In this document: piece after piece, positions 49,363 to 60,384 of the stretch
How positions within the stretch are numbered: position 1 is the first letter of the stretch
Layout of the letters: every line of letters begins with the position of its first letter
Origin: Bugulina stolonifera
Lineage: Eukaryota; Bryozoa; Gymnolaemata; Cheilostomatida; Bugulidae
NCBI GenBank assembly: GCA_935421135.1
Contig: OW285189.1
Coordinates: 10,127,072 to 10,191,071, forward strand
DNA length: 64,000 nucleotides
Direction: 5' to 3'
Notes under the pieces: generated by a model
The model's input: only the letters and a program-made list of their open reading frames with translations
Told to the model about the DNA's origin: nothing
The model's database searches: none
Program-made: the position numbers and the translations under genes

Positions 49363-51947
49363 ATGACAGACCCACAAGTTATTACTTCACGTACAGATAC
49401 ACAGAGAATCCAGCAGCTCAGTGCTAACTCTATAAATAGTAATGACGTTGGTATAGTTGGATACAGTATACAATGTAGCATATTTAATATTTCCTGTATA
49501 CCATGCAAATTCAAGGTTATTTCTAATTTATTCAGAAAAACATCACCTTCAGTAAGGTTGAATGAAGCAGCCTTCACCTTTCACCCCATTCAATGCAAAT
49601 TGTAAGTAGTTTGAGCTGTCAACTGCATATATTCTATTCATGTTTCAAGCATGTTCTATAATTGTGTAATTATAGAACATGGACTCTGTCATCCAGTCCC
49701 CTAAACTATAAAATACATGTATAAGAAGAATAATAGATAATTTACTATCATCATAAATAATTGTATAGTACAATATTATACATGGTAGGTAGGCTACTAT
49801 TTTTACATAGTCGTTATATCTGATAATCTAAGAATTTCGATCTACAGATTCTACCTTCATGTAGCTAACAGACCTGCAAATGTCAGCAAAAGTGATTCGG
49901 AAGTATTCATATAGGTGGTTTCATTTAGTACTTTAGTCTGGTTATTCTAGATGAGCTGCTACGTTTGCACTGGTACTACATGGTGCACAGTTATACCTGC
50001 ATACTATCATGATTGAGCTCAGGATAGCTACATTTACATTTAGTATGCATACGTACAACATCATGTACATCAAACTATATAATAATAAAATAGTTATAGT
50101 CTTATCTTCGTCTTGTACAATAAATGTTTTTTCTGTACCATAGCATTGTTATATATTACTTGGATTCGTCTGTTCACTCATTTTTAGAGAAATAAATTCC
50201 TGATGTACAGTTATATTCTCAATGACCTCTCTCTACTGTGTTTATGCTATCATAGTAACTATCAGCCCTATCCTGTACCAAGCTGTGATATGGATTGCAG
50301 TTACAACTTCATTTAGTTACTCTACCAAGTGAGTGCTAATTCTCTTGCGTCATGAAATAAGTTTGAATAGAGGTAAAAAGTTTAGTTATGTTGCAATAAG
50401 TTGGGAATTGTACACTTTTTACTTAACACAAATACACATCCATCAGCCCTTCAAGTGAGTAGTGCCACTAGCACCTGACAGGCAAAACAGCCAATTTTAC
50501 ACATCCCACAGATTTCTCCCTGGGAAAGTTCTTTTTCATTGACATAGTCGCAGGTTATTTTAAAGATGGGAATATGCCTACAAATTTTTTTAAACTGCAA
50601 GTGCAAAATCCCACCTCATCTGAATGGCTATGAAATAGCTACTCAGTATATAACCTAATAACCTTTCTATTCTGCAGCAATATAAAAATTAAAATGAATT
50701 ATAATAATTGTAGTTACAATATATTACTTATATAATATATTATTATTCTACAGGGTTGACCTCAAAGTACCAAATTATATTTTACTTGCTGTTGAAGAAA
50801 CTCTTTGGTTTGAAGCCAACCACATCACACCTGAAGTTGTCTGCCCTTCTCAGGTTCATTTGACATCTGGCTCTGATGAGGATGAAACTAAAATATCAGG
50901 TATCTCTTTTACATATAATATATCTACAATATGAACTGTACATGCTGGTAAGTAGTATGAAGTCCTAAAGAAGAAGTTGTCTTCTCTCATCTACGCAAAG
51001 TTGAATCAATCAATGTACAATTGTATTTTACATAATCTGGTCTTATTTAAAGGATATAAAATGGATGGTCATTTTAGCAACACCTACACATTGCTATTAA
51101 TTATGCCTTTGGCATGAGCCATGACATTACTAAAATGCCGTAGACATGTACATTTCATTAACATTAAACTCTCTCCCCATCAAATATTATGTCCGCTAAA
51201 ATATTATTTAGGACAGATCATAATTGTAACTCTGACGTCTTATTGACTTTTCATTCCTACGAGAAGACTGCATGGGTCTCTACACACATGTTCTCCATTA
51301 TCAAAATGTTACTGCAGTCACTTTGACTTGTACATGTACCTGTATAGGATGGAGGCTTGCATTCTACATTTTCTTGCATAGCGTGACTTGTATTATTTAT
51401 TTTTCTACAAGGAAACTGTCCCACAAAGCCGTCCACATAACTTTATTTAGAATATTAATGGGAATATAACCTCCAAGCCATCCTGCATCAAATTTCCGAA
51501 ATTAAATAATGACTATCCTAGTGTCATATATGTCATTTTGTATATTTACTAGAAAAAATAGGAGATTATTATATTGTTGGCATTCTGTATTTCATTTGTG
51601 GTTTTATAGAATTCCTATTGGCCGATAAGGAAAATCATGATATTTTTCCAACCACATATGCTGTAGAGCAGACAAATGAAGATTTAGAGCTGGCAACTTT
51701 CTTTAAACTAGTTAAATCTGCAGTTCCAAGAAAACGGCGGCGAAGATCTTATAGCTACTCAAGGTATTCTAAGGGAAGGTTCAAGCATCGTTCCACACTT
51801 TCTCTTATACAAGAAGAACCTTTGCCACAGATTGATGAATCAAGCACTGAGCCGAAACAACGTAGAAGTAGATTTAAAAAAGCGAGATTGAAACTCATAA
51901 AACTTTTCACATGCTGCCGTAGCTTGCCAAAAGACAGCACCAACTAG
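49363..51947 (+). CDS. Unrecognised four-exon gene, 261 residues
   Basis: Exons 49363-49601, 50266-50328, 50754-50899 and 51610-51947 (786 nt) join in phase with consensus donors. I do not recognise the family. The N-terminal half looks like a folded, Cys-containing segment (YSIQCSIFNISCIPCKFK; LKVPNYILLAVEETLWFE). The middle is acidic (SGSDEDETK). The C-terminal third is strongly basic, with PRKRRRRSYSYSR and RRSRFKKARLK, and ends in a CC pair (LFTCC), compatible with nuclear localisation or membrane association. The second exon's acceptor was chosen at 50265 because the other choices put stops in frame. The long final exon without stops and clean phases support a real gene. Confidence 0.6.
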
Positions 51948-52176
51948 AAATCTTTCTAAATTCAAAGTAGATGTGGAGTATTCAGTGTTTGTTTTCTACC
52001 GTCACGAGTTGACTTGATCTGTTGTTACATTATACAGTACATTAATAAAACTACATTTAAGAAAGCAAAGATATCCTTTATCGTCCTTTCTTCTTCACCG
52101 GTGAGCTAACAAAACTATAGTTATCTATCTCTATGGTTCTTGGTATAAAACAAGCACCTTATACACATGCCACTAC

Positions 52177-53540
52177 TAGGCCTGCAACGATGAATCGATA
52201 ACGATTCTCGATACGATTAATTTGCAGTATTGTAATGGTTTCTGTGATTTGGTGCGGTCGTCCTTGGACGACTATCGACCCAGAAATGAAGTGCCTATGA
52301 GTGGTAATAGGACTTCGCATTACATGAAAGATCGAGCGGTCTCAGTAGCCCAAATACTACCAAAGACGACCCATCTGATCTCAAGTCCGACCTTCAGACT
52401 ATACAGTGAAAGAGAGTAGTTCAACCTAGTAGGCGGTTCGCAAAGCGAATGACCTAGTAAAAGGAAGAGAAAGTCCCTGTATCAAGTATAGATGTGTCTT
52501 TATTGAAAGCCAAGTGTAGACTGAGACAATGAACAGTAAAACAGTGCCCTTTATATAGTATAAGGACTTCCGGCCGACGTGACGTCGGGAAAAGACGACG
52601 TGTGGTCGTCCGGAAGTTGCGCAACAAGATGGCCGCCGGAAGCCCGACGGCCGACCCAAAATAGGTCGGGTTCTACAAAAGTTGCTTATAATGGTCCAAT
52701 TCATGTACAAAATGAATATCAATGGATTCTGAGAGGTCGGGCCTCTGTACATGGGTATAAAAGGCATAAAAAGGACTTAGTGACATTCATGTGACTATGT
52801 ACAACAACATATAGTAAGATACATGAATAAGGAATGAGCATAAACACATGGAGACATGTATATAGACGGTAATTAAGTACTTTGAACATGCAATGCAGTT
52901 AAAGGTAAGTATACGAGCACTAATTGTGAGAATGTTAGTGTCAGGTGAGTAGCGCTGTAACAACTACTAGGCACTTAGGGTGCGGTGGAGCTTCGTCCGG
53001 GAGTTGGGGTCGTATACAAATGTCCTGTACCATCACAGTATTTTCAATATCGATTCATTGCACTCAATTTTCGATTCTTGTTAAATATATACTTAGTCTT
53101 GGTAAACCCAAGTTATCACCATAGCAAGGTGGCAGAGCGCTCGCTTTACAAACGTGTGGTCATGAATTCGAGTCTCAGTGAAGCACAATTTTTTTCTAGT
53201 AATTTTGTTGGCAATAAGTGGATAGCTATAAAATACATCATGTGCTAAGATGTATTACTAATATAAGTCTATAATTATATAAATGCCCCAAACATGCAAT
53301 TTGTATTTGATATTCCACACAATTAGAAGGGTATGCTTCTGGAATCTACTCATTCTACTCTTTTCAGTGATTCTAAAATGGAATTATCAACTCAACTACT
53401 ACAACTGACAGAGTTCTAAAATACTGTTGCGAAGAACTACTGCAACGTAAATGGTACCGAATCGAATCGAAAAAATCGAAAAAGTCAATTGGCAGAATCG
53501 AAAAAATCGAAACAGTATTTTGTGAATCGTTGCAGGCCTA
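52177..53540. mobile_element. hAT-type MITE, family 6, carrying a nested solo LTR
   Basis: Terminal repeats TAGGCCTGCAACGAT and its inverted partner bound the element. The exact octamer GCCACTAC lies at 52169-52176 and 53541-53548. Removing the LTR at 52231-53037 and its 4-bp duplication leaves a MITE of about 550 bp rich in ATCGAAAAAATCGA motifs. A tRNA-like stretch (GGTGGCAGAGCGCTCGC...) lies at about 53128-53185. Confidence 0.9.
52231..53037. mobile_element. Solo LTR (807 bp) nested in a MITE
   Basis: Starts TGTAATGG, ends CCATCACA, with the 4-bp duplication GTAT at 52227-52230 and 53038-53041. Related to the LTR at 15220-15958. Being inside a MITE, it is the younger insertion. Confidence 0.85.
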
Positions 53541-53548
53541 GCCACTAC

Positions 53549-55068
53549 TATATTATTATATAATAGTACTACATTATGATGCAAAACTCACCCCTATATT
53601 ATTATATACTAGCACTATCTATGTAGACTTAAAATTGGTTGCCAGGTCAGCAACTTTTTTGTCAAAGACAAGTAATCAAATTTGTACAACTGATACACTA
53701 CAACAATTATTTTACTAATTATAATCTATGTAGTATATTACTCTCTGGCCACTTAGAGGGCCAGAAGTTCACCAACGGTGCAATGTTTGGTACCAATACA
53801 GATAAATATCTCAAGTTTAGATACATATCAACTGGATACATGATCCGGTTCCACAGTTGCTATAGCTGATTCATTAGGACCCGTTTAGTTGCCAATTTTA
53901 ATATGAAAAACAATAAACAAAACGTGGTGCAAAAATTTATCCGTTCTATGTGCCAAACGATAAATCTACTTGCTAGTGTATTTTATAGAAGAGTTGCCAA
54001 CACCAGAAATAAAGCAATTTCACGGGAACCTGTTCAAAATTATCATTTTTTCTCATTTAAATCTCTACTATTACAGCAGTTTTGATTCTTTAGATGTAAA
54101 TGTATCATTGTAAAACATGATTATGATTTCAAGGTGCATGAAAATTATAATTTTATAATATTCTCAAAACTGAGGTTTGTTTCAGCAGCACAAAGTTATT
54201 AGTGGAAATTATAAAATATGCTGAATTCTGATCCTCATGGAATGTCTAGATTAAAAACCTTTTTTTTACATGTAAGATACATTATTATTATTATAACAAT
54301 AATTATTATTATTATTATTAACTTGCACATAAAAAACTGAAGCAAAATACTTATTTACTAGAATACATATTATGTAACAGTAGTTCCGGCCTTGTTATAT
54401 CTTATTTGATGAATAAAACTCATTATAAATTCTAATATGTTCAATATTATGTTGTGTGTATATAAATCACATTGTTTTTAGATCAATGCAGCCTAATAAA
54501 ACAAACTGATTGATATAACAACTAAATTCAAATTAAATTAATTAATGATCAATACTGCTGTTTGTTCCCTAAGTTTGTTGAAAAGAATTCCAATAGGAAA
54601 TTATGCAAATTTATTACTGTTGTTGCATAATATAACACACATAAGGTCTCTGACCATGTTAATTAATTCTATCTTGTCATGTAATTAATTATGTAACCTT
54701 GCTAATATCCCACCCTCCTATCCTATGATTGATACACTCCTATACTTCATTATACTAACTTGTAGATTTACTGTAGGAAATACACAGCGGTTCTACTAAA
54801 TATTATAATATTTTCTTTTACACCTTATGGCATATTATTATATTAATAATAATATTCTGCAGTGTAGTTTTGTCATCTTCAATTAGTAATGTAAATCAGA
54901 GTGATTTCATTTCACTTTGTAAATACATATATATAATAAATTTTCAAATAACAATAATTTTATGTTCAAGTAAAATAATTTGTTTATAGAAAGTTGCTTT
55001 GCATAATACAGTGGTGGTGTGTGATAACATGCAAGTGTCTAAACAAGACAGAATTATACAATTGTGTG
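53549..55068. other. AT-rich, gene-poor spacer
   Basis: Long runs of A+T, including ATTATT repeats near 54290-54320 and 54840. Open frames are short and have no splice or motif support. Confidence 0.6.
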
Positions 55069-55368
55069 CAGGGGCGGATATAGGAAAAATTTCAACACCA
55101 GCCTATTTTTAAGAAGTCATGGATTTCACGCGTCTGAGTGAGTTAATACAAGATAAGTGTGGAACATGGGCATGTATGGGTACAGTCTACAAATATAGCA
55201 TGACTATTACAGCATTATACAATGACTGTACTGCCTGAGCAAGTAAATAGAAAATGAATTGAAGCCTGGACATGCATAGTATTGATAGTTTACAGAGTAA
55301 AGCTAATATTGCATGCTTGATTGAACACACGCCTAGGATGGTGGCGTGGGTGCCTATAGCCGCCCCTG
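55069..55368. mobile_element. hAT-type MITE, family 7 (300 bp)
   Basis: Ends CAGGGGCGGATATAGG and, inverted, CAGGGGCGGCTATAGG, one mismatch in 16. Exact octamer ATTGTGTG at 55061-55068 and 55369-55376. Non-coding. Confidence 0.9.
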
Positions 55369-55376
55369 ATTGTGTG

Positions 55377-56010
55377 CATTTGTTACCTAACTGTTACCAA
55401 CTAAGAGAAGTACAAAATAATGTATTTTGCACCAACTTAGAACTTTGGTACTTACTGCAATTCACCCCCATATTTTTCCATACCCTAATTTGAAATTCAC
55501 GAGGCTATCAATGAACAATAATATAGTTCTTAATAGACTTAGGTCCTATATATTATATTGAACACCTTACTTATGCCAAAATAAAATATCTACAGGTGCT
55601 ATGCTGGATTTGCTCAATATTTGCAGTAACTTTGCTCTGAAAGATTATATTCTTACATTCAGGTATTTGTTTGGTATATAAGTTATTCATCGGGAGCATT
55701 TGCTAGGCATCCATAAAAACTGGTTTTAAGTTATGTAAAGACAACTAAAAGGGGCACCTGAAGATGGTGTCAACTATTCATGTCCATATCTACAGTATAA
55801 TAGATTCTATGCTATGGCAAATTGAAACTGTTCTGGAGGTAATTGGCTTTCTTATGCAAGAGTATATATTAGTAGTGTCATGCCTAAGTAGACTTCAGTG
55901 GGTTTATGTCATAGATGGACTATCCAATTCTGACAATGATGCATAACAATGTCACTCAGGAGTCAATGAAATATCGTTAGTAGTATAGTCAGTGCAGATC
56001 TACACAGACA
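55377..56010. other. Spacer up to the palindrome boundary
   Basis: Ordinary AT-rich sequence with no supported gene. Composition changes sharply to GC-rich at about 56011. Confidence 0.55.
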
Positions 56011-56076
56011 CCCGGCCCTTTCCGCGTCGTATTAGCCCTAGATCCAAAAACTCCCCGGGCGGACGACCACCCCACC

Positions 56077-56477
56077 CGTCCTCTCGCCCCTCCTCTCCCC
56101 TAAACCTCACTCTATGTGCAAAGCCCTAGAACCTACTCCCCCCCATCGCGGGTGGGGTTTCAAAAACCTCATCGGCTGTTCCGTAGAACCCAGTCTAAAG
56201 AGCAAACCCCTCGCCCGGTCCCACGGCTCGGGCGAGGGGGCGCGCGCGTACGCGCGCGCCCCCCCCGCCCCGCGAACCCCACCCGTCCTCCCTCCACCCG
56301 TCCCCGCCCCTCCCCACCCCTCCCCACCCCAAACCCCTCCGCCTCGCCCTCCGCCTCGCGGCGGTTCTCGTTCGCGAGTCCAGCCGTGGCCCCACGCCGC
56401 CCTCCCCCCGCCCATCCCCCGCCCCTCCCCCGCTCTCCCGCCCCAACGACCCGTCGCGGCCCTCGCGGGCGGACCGT
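56077..56477. other. GC-rich block, left arm
   Basis: C-rich on the plus strand, with CCCCACCCCTCCCC runs (G-quadruplex potential on the minus strand) and a perfect 28-bp palindrome of alternating CG centred on GTAC at 56236-56263, a Z-DNA or cruciform candidate. Long frames through it in several phases on both strands reflect composition, not genes. Confidence 0.75.
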
Positions 56478-56485
56478 CGGCTGGA

Positions 56486-56645
56486 GTAGGGTGAAGCGAA
56501 GGAAAATACGGGTTAGAGTAATGATATCCGGCTATGAAAAACGTGAGCGAGGGTAATGGTACACGAATTTGTTTTAAATTTCAATACGTTTGAGAGTAAT
56601 AGTACGGTGAAGCGAAGAAAAATACGGGTTGGAGTAATGATAGGG
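56486..56645 (+). repeat. Direct repeat, about 45 bp, in the left arm
   Basis: GGTGAAGCGAAGGAAAATAC at 56490 and GGTGAAGCGAAGAAAAATAC at about 56605 head two similar segments, each continuing GGGTT(A/G)GAGTAATGATA. The pair is mirrored in the right arm. Confidence 0.75.
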
Positions 56646-56708
56646 TACGCCCGTGCGGAGTGCCCGTGCAGAGTTTACGACGCTGACTATACTACTATAA
56701 GAAACTTA

Positions 56709-57203
56709 CCGAGTGGTGGTGGTGGTGCTTCCGGATGATTTCTTCGCCGGGGACTGTTGAGACTGAACTGGTCGGGGTGACACCGCACTCGCGCGCTCCT
56801 CCGTTCGAGCGCCCCCGGACCTCCGATGAAAGACTCGCGCCTTAACCCTCGTTTCCCCCGGACCCTCCCCTAGGGAAATCGCCCGTCCCCGTGACGAGCG
56901 GCGAGGGAAAGTGAAGGCGGTGGCTCTTTCGCGCTTCAAACCGTAGACCTCGCGAGGTGGTTCGCCGGCGACATCCTCGCTCGGAGGGGTAGAAATAGAT
57001 AAATGGAATAAATGGATGGCTGTCTTCTCATCATCATCATCATCATCATCATCAACATCATCATCATCCTACAAATAGACCCGCCTCCACGATGATGTCG
57101 TTGACTCCCCACCAATTTCTTCGACCACCGCGTCCACTTTCCCCCGGGTAGCAAACTCCGATAGGGAGAGAGCGCATCGTGCGCGTGCGATGTCACCCCC
57201 CAC
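56709..57203 (-). pseudogene. Open segments of the palindrome element, left-arm copy
   Basis: Mirror of 62824-63318; see that entry. It carries one difference from the right copy, at 57098, which changes Ala to Thr in the frame I prefer. The coding role is uncertain. Confidence 0.4.
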
Positions 57204-57533
57204 CTACGAATGAAGACGATAGAAGAAATGTGAACTGATAAGGGGTGAGTATGAGTGGAAGTTGCACTAGTACCGTCTACCCCTTTGGTTTGGCGAGGTA
57301 AATGGTTTTTAATGTATTAGCTAGTGTTTTATTGCTCGGTTTTAAGGTTACAACCGGTAAACCCTCCGTTTTGAGGACGGAGACCCCTTACAATAGAGAG
57401 TGAATGTGAAGAAAAATATACGGGTATATGTACAAGGGTTATGTTGCACTGTTCGTTTACTCTCCAATTTATCGAATGAAGTAGTCTCATCTCCGAGAAA
57501 TCAGTACTAGCATTCTATAGGACTCGTACTCAC

Positions 57534-57731
57534 CCCGTCTTCTGCAACCTTCCGCTTACCATAGAGGTAGGTGAGTCCGGTCTTTAGCTGGGTGTAGCTA
57601 TACGTTTGGTTTCCTCTTCTGATAAATTTTTATCTTTTCGGATGAGCGCATCTATACTACGAGCACTCAGGGCCATGTAAGCGCTATCCGTGTCCATTTC
57701 TACGTACTCAAACTCCTCTCTGCTGACGAAT
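57534..57731 (-). pseudogene. Family B DNA polymerase remnant, left-arm copy
   Basis: Exact mirror, as far as read, of 62296-62493. It contains the DTDS motif and the KRKV block, in two frames. See the right-arm entry for reasoning. Confidence 0.6.
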
Positions 57732-57839
57732 CTGTGAAAATAAAATGGACGGGTTGGAGGGTGCTGACACCGAAGAATAAATAGAGAAGGATTTGATAAA
57801 ATCTTTGTGTAGTCTAGTTCTACTCATCTATCCATATGT

Positions 57840-59190
57840 GTACACATGTTAAAATACCTTTATATAATAGTTCAAACACAATTGAATGAATAAAAGACAC
57901 ATATCTAAAGGAGTATGTCATAGCTATTATTAGCAAGAAAAGACTGTGTGCATGTGTTAAGTCAGCATACATAATACATTAAATAAGCTTTTCACAATAG
58001 TAGCGATAGAATAAATAAAAGGTTGTATGCATGTGTTAAGTCAGCATTATGTAATTCATTAAATAAACTTTTCACAATAGTAGCAATAGAATATATAAAA
58101 GGTTGTATGCATGTGTTAAGTCAGCATTATGTAATACATTAAATAAACTTTTTACAATACTAGCAATAGAATGAATAAATGTGTACACATGGTAAAATAC
58201 CATTATATAATAATTTAAACACAATTGAATGAATAAAACGCACATATATGTAAAGGAGTATGGCATACCTATTATTAGCAAGAAAAGGCTGTGTGCATGT
58301 GTTAAGTCAGCATATATAATACATTAAATAAACTTTTCACAAAGTCAGCATAATATATAATACATTAAATAAACTTTTCACAATAGTAGCAATAGAATAA
58401 ATAAAAGGTTGTGTGCATGTGTTAAGTCAGCATTATGTAATTCATTAAATAAACTTTTCACAATAGTAGCAATAGAATAAATAAAAGATTGTGTACACAT
58501 GTTAAAATACCATTATATAATAATTTAAACACAATTGAATGAATAAAAGGCACATATGTAAAGGAGTATGACATACCTATTATTAGCAAGAAAAGGCTGT
58601 GTGCATGTGTTAAGTCAGCATATATAATACATTAAATAAACTTTTCACAAAGTCAGCATAAGATATAATACATTAAATAAACTTTTCACAATAGTAGCAA
58701 TAGAATAAATAAAGGGTTGTGTGCATGTGTTAAGTCAGCATTATGTAATTCATTAAATAAACTTTTCACAATAGTAGCAATAGAATAAATAAAAGATTGT
58801 GTACACATGTTAAAATACCTTTATATAATAATTTAAACACAATTGAATGAATAAAAGGCACATATGTAAAGGAGTATGACATACCTATTATTAGCAAGAA
58901 AAGGCTGTGTGCATGTGTTAAGTCAGCATATATAATAGATTAAATAAGCTTTTCACAATAGTAGCAATAGAATAAATAAAAGGTTGTGTGCATGTGTTAA
59001 GTCAGCATTATGTAATTCATTAAATAAACTTTTCACAATAGTAGCAATAGAATAAATAAAAGATTGTGTACACATGTTAAAATACCTTTATATAATAATT
59101 TAAACACAATTGAAAGAATAGGCTGTGTGCATGTGTTAAGTCAGCATATATAATAGATTAAATAAGCTTTTCAATAGTAGGTAGGTGTCA
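57840..59190. repeat. AT-rich satellite, left arm
   Basis: Irregular higher-order array of about 80-bp modules sharing GTGCATGTGTTAAGTCAGCA, CATTAAATAAACTTTTCACA and AATAGTAGCAATAGAATAAA, plus a longer module with TGTACACATGTTAAAATACC. Module order and number differ from the right arm. Confidence 0.85.
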
Positions 59191-59494
59191 CTGTTTTAGT
59201 CTCCCTATAATAAATATAAAGTAGCAGGGTGTAAGTAATTTTTTAGCTTGATAGCATTATATACAATAAACACTTCACAATTGCTGCCAATTACCCTATT
59301 TAGCACTAACCTTATGTTCTACTTGTTGAAATCTCTGATCAGGTGCTGACTAGTAGGTAGCTGTCTCTGTTTTAGTCTCACTCTGTTGACTAGAGGCTGA
59401 TTGTACATACTGCTAGAGTGAGAAACTCATACCTTAAATAGTAGTATTCAGTAGGCGGAGTCTAACCATTTCCCCACCCTTTGCAATACCACCC

Positions 59495-60066
59495 CGATGC
59501 GTCCCGATGTGAATCCGAAGCCTCCCGATGCACCCCGATGCGAATCCGAAGCCTCCCGATGCACCCCGATGCGAATCCGAAGCCTCCCGATGCACCCCGA
59601 TGTGAATCCGAAGCATCCCGATGCACCCCGATGCGAATCCGAAGCCTCCCGATGCACCCCGATGTGAATCCGAAGCCTCCCGATGCACCCCGATGTGAAT
59701 CCGAAGCCTCCCGATGCGAATCCGAAGCCTCCCGATGCACCCCGATGTGAATCCGAAGCTTCCCGATGCACCCCGATGCGAATCCGAAGCCTCCCGATGC
59801 ATCCCGATGCACCCCGATGTGCCCCGATGTGTCAAATCACATCGGGGTGCATCGGGTTACATCGGGATGCATCGGGAAGCTTCGGATTCACATCGGGAGG
59901 CTTCGGATTCGCATCGGGGTGCATCGGGATGCATCGGGATGCTTCGGATTCACATCGGGGTGCATCGGGAGGCTTCGGATTCGCATCGGGGTGCATCGGG
60001 AGGCTTCGGATTCGCATCGGGGTGCATCGGGAGGCTTCGGATTCACATCGGGACGCATCGGGGTGG
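59495..60066. repeat. 31-bp GC-rich minisatellite inverted at the palindrome centre
   Basis: Left block (59495-59831, about ten units) repeats CCGATGCGAATCCGAAGCC with TCCCGATGCACC; the right block (59838-60066, about seven units) is the same unit in reverse complement. CCCGATG or CATCGGG occurs every ten to twenty bases. All frames are open, giving long repetitive frames on both strands that are not genes. Confidence 0.9.
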
Positions 60067-60384
60067 TATTGCAAAGGGTGGGGAAATGGTTAGACTCCGC
60101 CTACTGAATACTACTATTTAAGGTATGAGTTTCTCACTCTAGCAGTATGTACAATCAGCCTCTAGTCAACAGAGTGAGACTAAAACAGAGACAGCTACCT
60201 ACTAGTCAGCACCTGATCAGAGATTTCAACAAGTAGAACATAAGGTTAGTGCTAAATAGGGTAATTGGCAGCAATTGTGAAGTGTTTATTGTATATAATG
60301 CTATCAAGCTAAAAAATTACTTACACCCTGCTACTTTATATTTATTATAGGGAGACTAAAACAGTGACACCTACCTACTATTGA

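Noticed and set aside
49850..49915. Extra exon of the 261-residue gene after an acceptor at about 49849
   Set aside because: In phase it runs into TAG before any usable donor, and the next exon joins cleanly without it.
56114..56556. Pro/Arg-rich frames of 126-146 codons in the GC-rich block
   Set aside because: Several overlapping frames on both strands are open at once, as expected from composition; none has splice or motif support.
56027..57300. Bacterial contamination as the source of the GC-rich segment
   Set aside because: It is continuous with AT-rich satellite and has splice-like borders and no bacterial gene layout; a mobile element or artefact fits better.
59495..60066. Host telomere repeat at the palindrome centre
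   Set aside because: There is no TTAGGG or similar hexamer; the unit is 31 bp. Telomere-like function of an element end is left as an inference only.
59434..60121. Overlapping frames of 80-136 codons on both strands at the palindrome centre
   Set aside because: All come from a 31-bp minisatellite without stops; protein repeats such as GASGGFGF and DAPRCESEA are shadows of the DNA unit.
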